Source: Rachycentron canadum
Lineage: Eukaryota > Chordata > Actinopteri > Carangiformes > Rachycentridae
Direction of reading: 5' to 3'
DNA length: 64,000 bases
Assembly (NCBI GenBank): GCA_038496675.1
Contig: CM076663.1
Location: 19,931,011 to 19,995,010 of the forward strand
The notes below the pieces were generated by a model, which saw only the letters and a list, made by a program, of their open reading frames with translations, was not told the origin of the DNA and searched no databases. Below are positions 62,701 through 64,000 of the stretch, piece after piece (position 1 is the first letter of the stretch; every line of letters begins with the position of its first letter). Made by a program: the position numbers and the translations under genes.

Positions 62701-63180
62701 TTTCCTATTTTCTACAAGACTTGTGTAATTGATATAGAGCCCATCACGCCCTGTGGATCAGAGCTACGCTGATAATGGCAGCTGGTTTATTGCAGATATG
62801 TCATTATCTGTGTGTATGTCAGCCAGTAGTGTTAGAGAGATGTCAAATGTGTTTTATGTTGTTAGGAAACAGAGTTGTCATTTCATAGTTGCCCTTATGA
62901 ACTTATTTTACTTATTTTCAAGCATTCCAACACGAATTATCACACCCTCGCACTGATATTGGCATCTCCACCACAGCTAATTTTTTTATTGTCCAATTGT
63001 CAGACTGCAATTGTGTATTTCAAAAGGCTAAACCACTGATTCACCATCAACGCGCTTCTGTAAAGCTGGGTTCTCACTTGAAACAGACTGGTGCAACAGA
63101 GGCTGACAAACACTGATTTTCGAGGGGTTATTTCTAAGGTTTCTCTGCCAACAAAACCTGGTTTCCCTGCCCAGCGCGGG

Positions 63181-63198
63181 TGGTGGTGGTGGTGGTGG
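63181..63198. repeat. (TGG)6 trinucleotide repeat
   Basis: Six TGG units. In the reverse frame they give a poly-proline run that should not be read as coding. Confidence 0.9.
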
Positions 63199-64000
63199 CG
63201 ATTGTCGCTTCAAAAAGAGCTTCAGCCATGTCTTCAGGGAGACTGAAGGCTACGGGGAGTCGCTGTTGGAAAGTGACGAGGCGGGCCAGGGCTAGCTGGT
63301 TAGCATGCTAACTTCAGTAGAAGAAAAGATGGGACAGCGATGAGGGTTATCACTGGCCATTACTTTCTATCTTTGGAAACAGATGTTGGTGAGTAAAGGA
63401 TGAAATTTGATGCTGAGGTCACAACGTTTCTTATAGAGTGGCAAGTAATCGACTGCTGACTATGCATCACTGGAGAAACTGTCACGTTTCTCCTTCAGAT
63501 GCAACAATTCCAATTGTCCCTTGATATGCTTATATTTTATATTTCAGGCTTTTTGCTATGAATTTTTAAGTCAGTCAAACCGCGATGATATAACCGAGCT
63601 CCCGCAGAGCCAGAGACAACATTATACAGCTGTTTTCACAGGCCGAGTAGCACTTTACATGACAAGTAAACTGATCTTCATGTGTAAAATTAGTGGAGTC
63701 CCCCTTTAATGCTCATAACGTGTCATTCCAAACAAAGAGTACAGTCTTAATAGGCAGGAAAGATACTGTTCTGATTTAACTGCTATTTGAAGATCGGCTT
63801 CAATTAGCAACAATTGTGGATCCTGCCAGCTGCTGTTCGAGCATTTTTATGTGCTGCATTCTTACACATTTGCATGTTTTTCTGTGCCATCCTATTGCTA
63901 TTTAGCTGTGAAGCCATTTCCCCAGAGGATCATTGAGTCTTCCAGCCCAAGCCCTTGCTTTATCAGGCAGAAACCCAGCGTCGTGTGCTGATCTGAGAGC

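Larger units (their letters stand above)
42317..64000 (-). other. Probable ptpru intron 1 and/or upstream flank
   Basis: This begins at the AG acceptor at 42318-42317 and extends to the end of the window. The short exon for the start codon and signal peptide must be upstream on the minus strand, but no credible hydrophobic leader ending in phase 1 at a GT donor was recognised here. No clear CpG-island promoter was seen either. The region holds repeats, microsatellites, a 376-base gap and several repeat-poor blocks. Confidence 0.6.

Overview
This window is vertebrate nuclear DNA, almost certainly from a teleost fish and probably a percomorph. It is about 98% intron, with dense microsatellites, long A/T tracts and repeat types familiar from fish genomes: tRNA-headed SINEs, Tc1-like fragments and a CAGTGGTGGAA-bounded MITE. 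No bacterial or organellar features were seen. Most open reading frames are chance frames in non-coding DNA or lie in repeats.

The only protein-coding sequence I can support is two exons on the minus strand, at 1214..1485 and 42188..42316. Joined with consistent phase (129 bp and 272 bp, separated by a phase-1 intron), they encode most of an extracellular MAM domain. The best match from memory is receptor-type protein tyrosine phosphatase U (ptpru, R2B family with PTPRM/PTPRK/PTPRT). Transcription runs from high to low coordinates. The signal-peptide exon lies above 42316, either in an unrecognised spot or beyond 64000. The rest of the receptor (end of MAM, Ig, FNIII repeats, transmembrane segment, phosphatase domains) lies below position 1.

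Layout: 1..1213 is the start of the intron after the second MAM exon. 1486..42187 is one 40.7 kb intron holding a 66-bp perfect inverted repeat (3075..3233), tandem tRNA-headed SINEs (9930..10385), other SINE-like and dispersed repeats, two Tc1-type remnants (about 33.6-34.1 kb and 38.1-38.3 kb) and several copies of one dispersed family. 42317..64000 is intron 1 or upstream flank. It contains a 376-base assembly gap (53342..53717), a 492-bp hAT-like MITE (56249..56740) and an inverted pair of old repeats near 60.2-60.8 kb.

The base at the left edge of the gap is preceded by 17 bases identical to the Nextera/Tn5 mosaic-end adapter. This is an assembly artefact, and it gives a spurious MCIRDS peptide in translation. 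I found no convincing new biological system. The most useful leads are the perfect hairpin, the adapter artefact, the giant intron inside the MAM-coding region and several repeat-free blocks that could be conserved regulatory elements.
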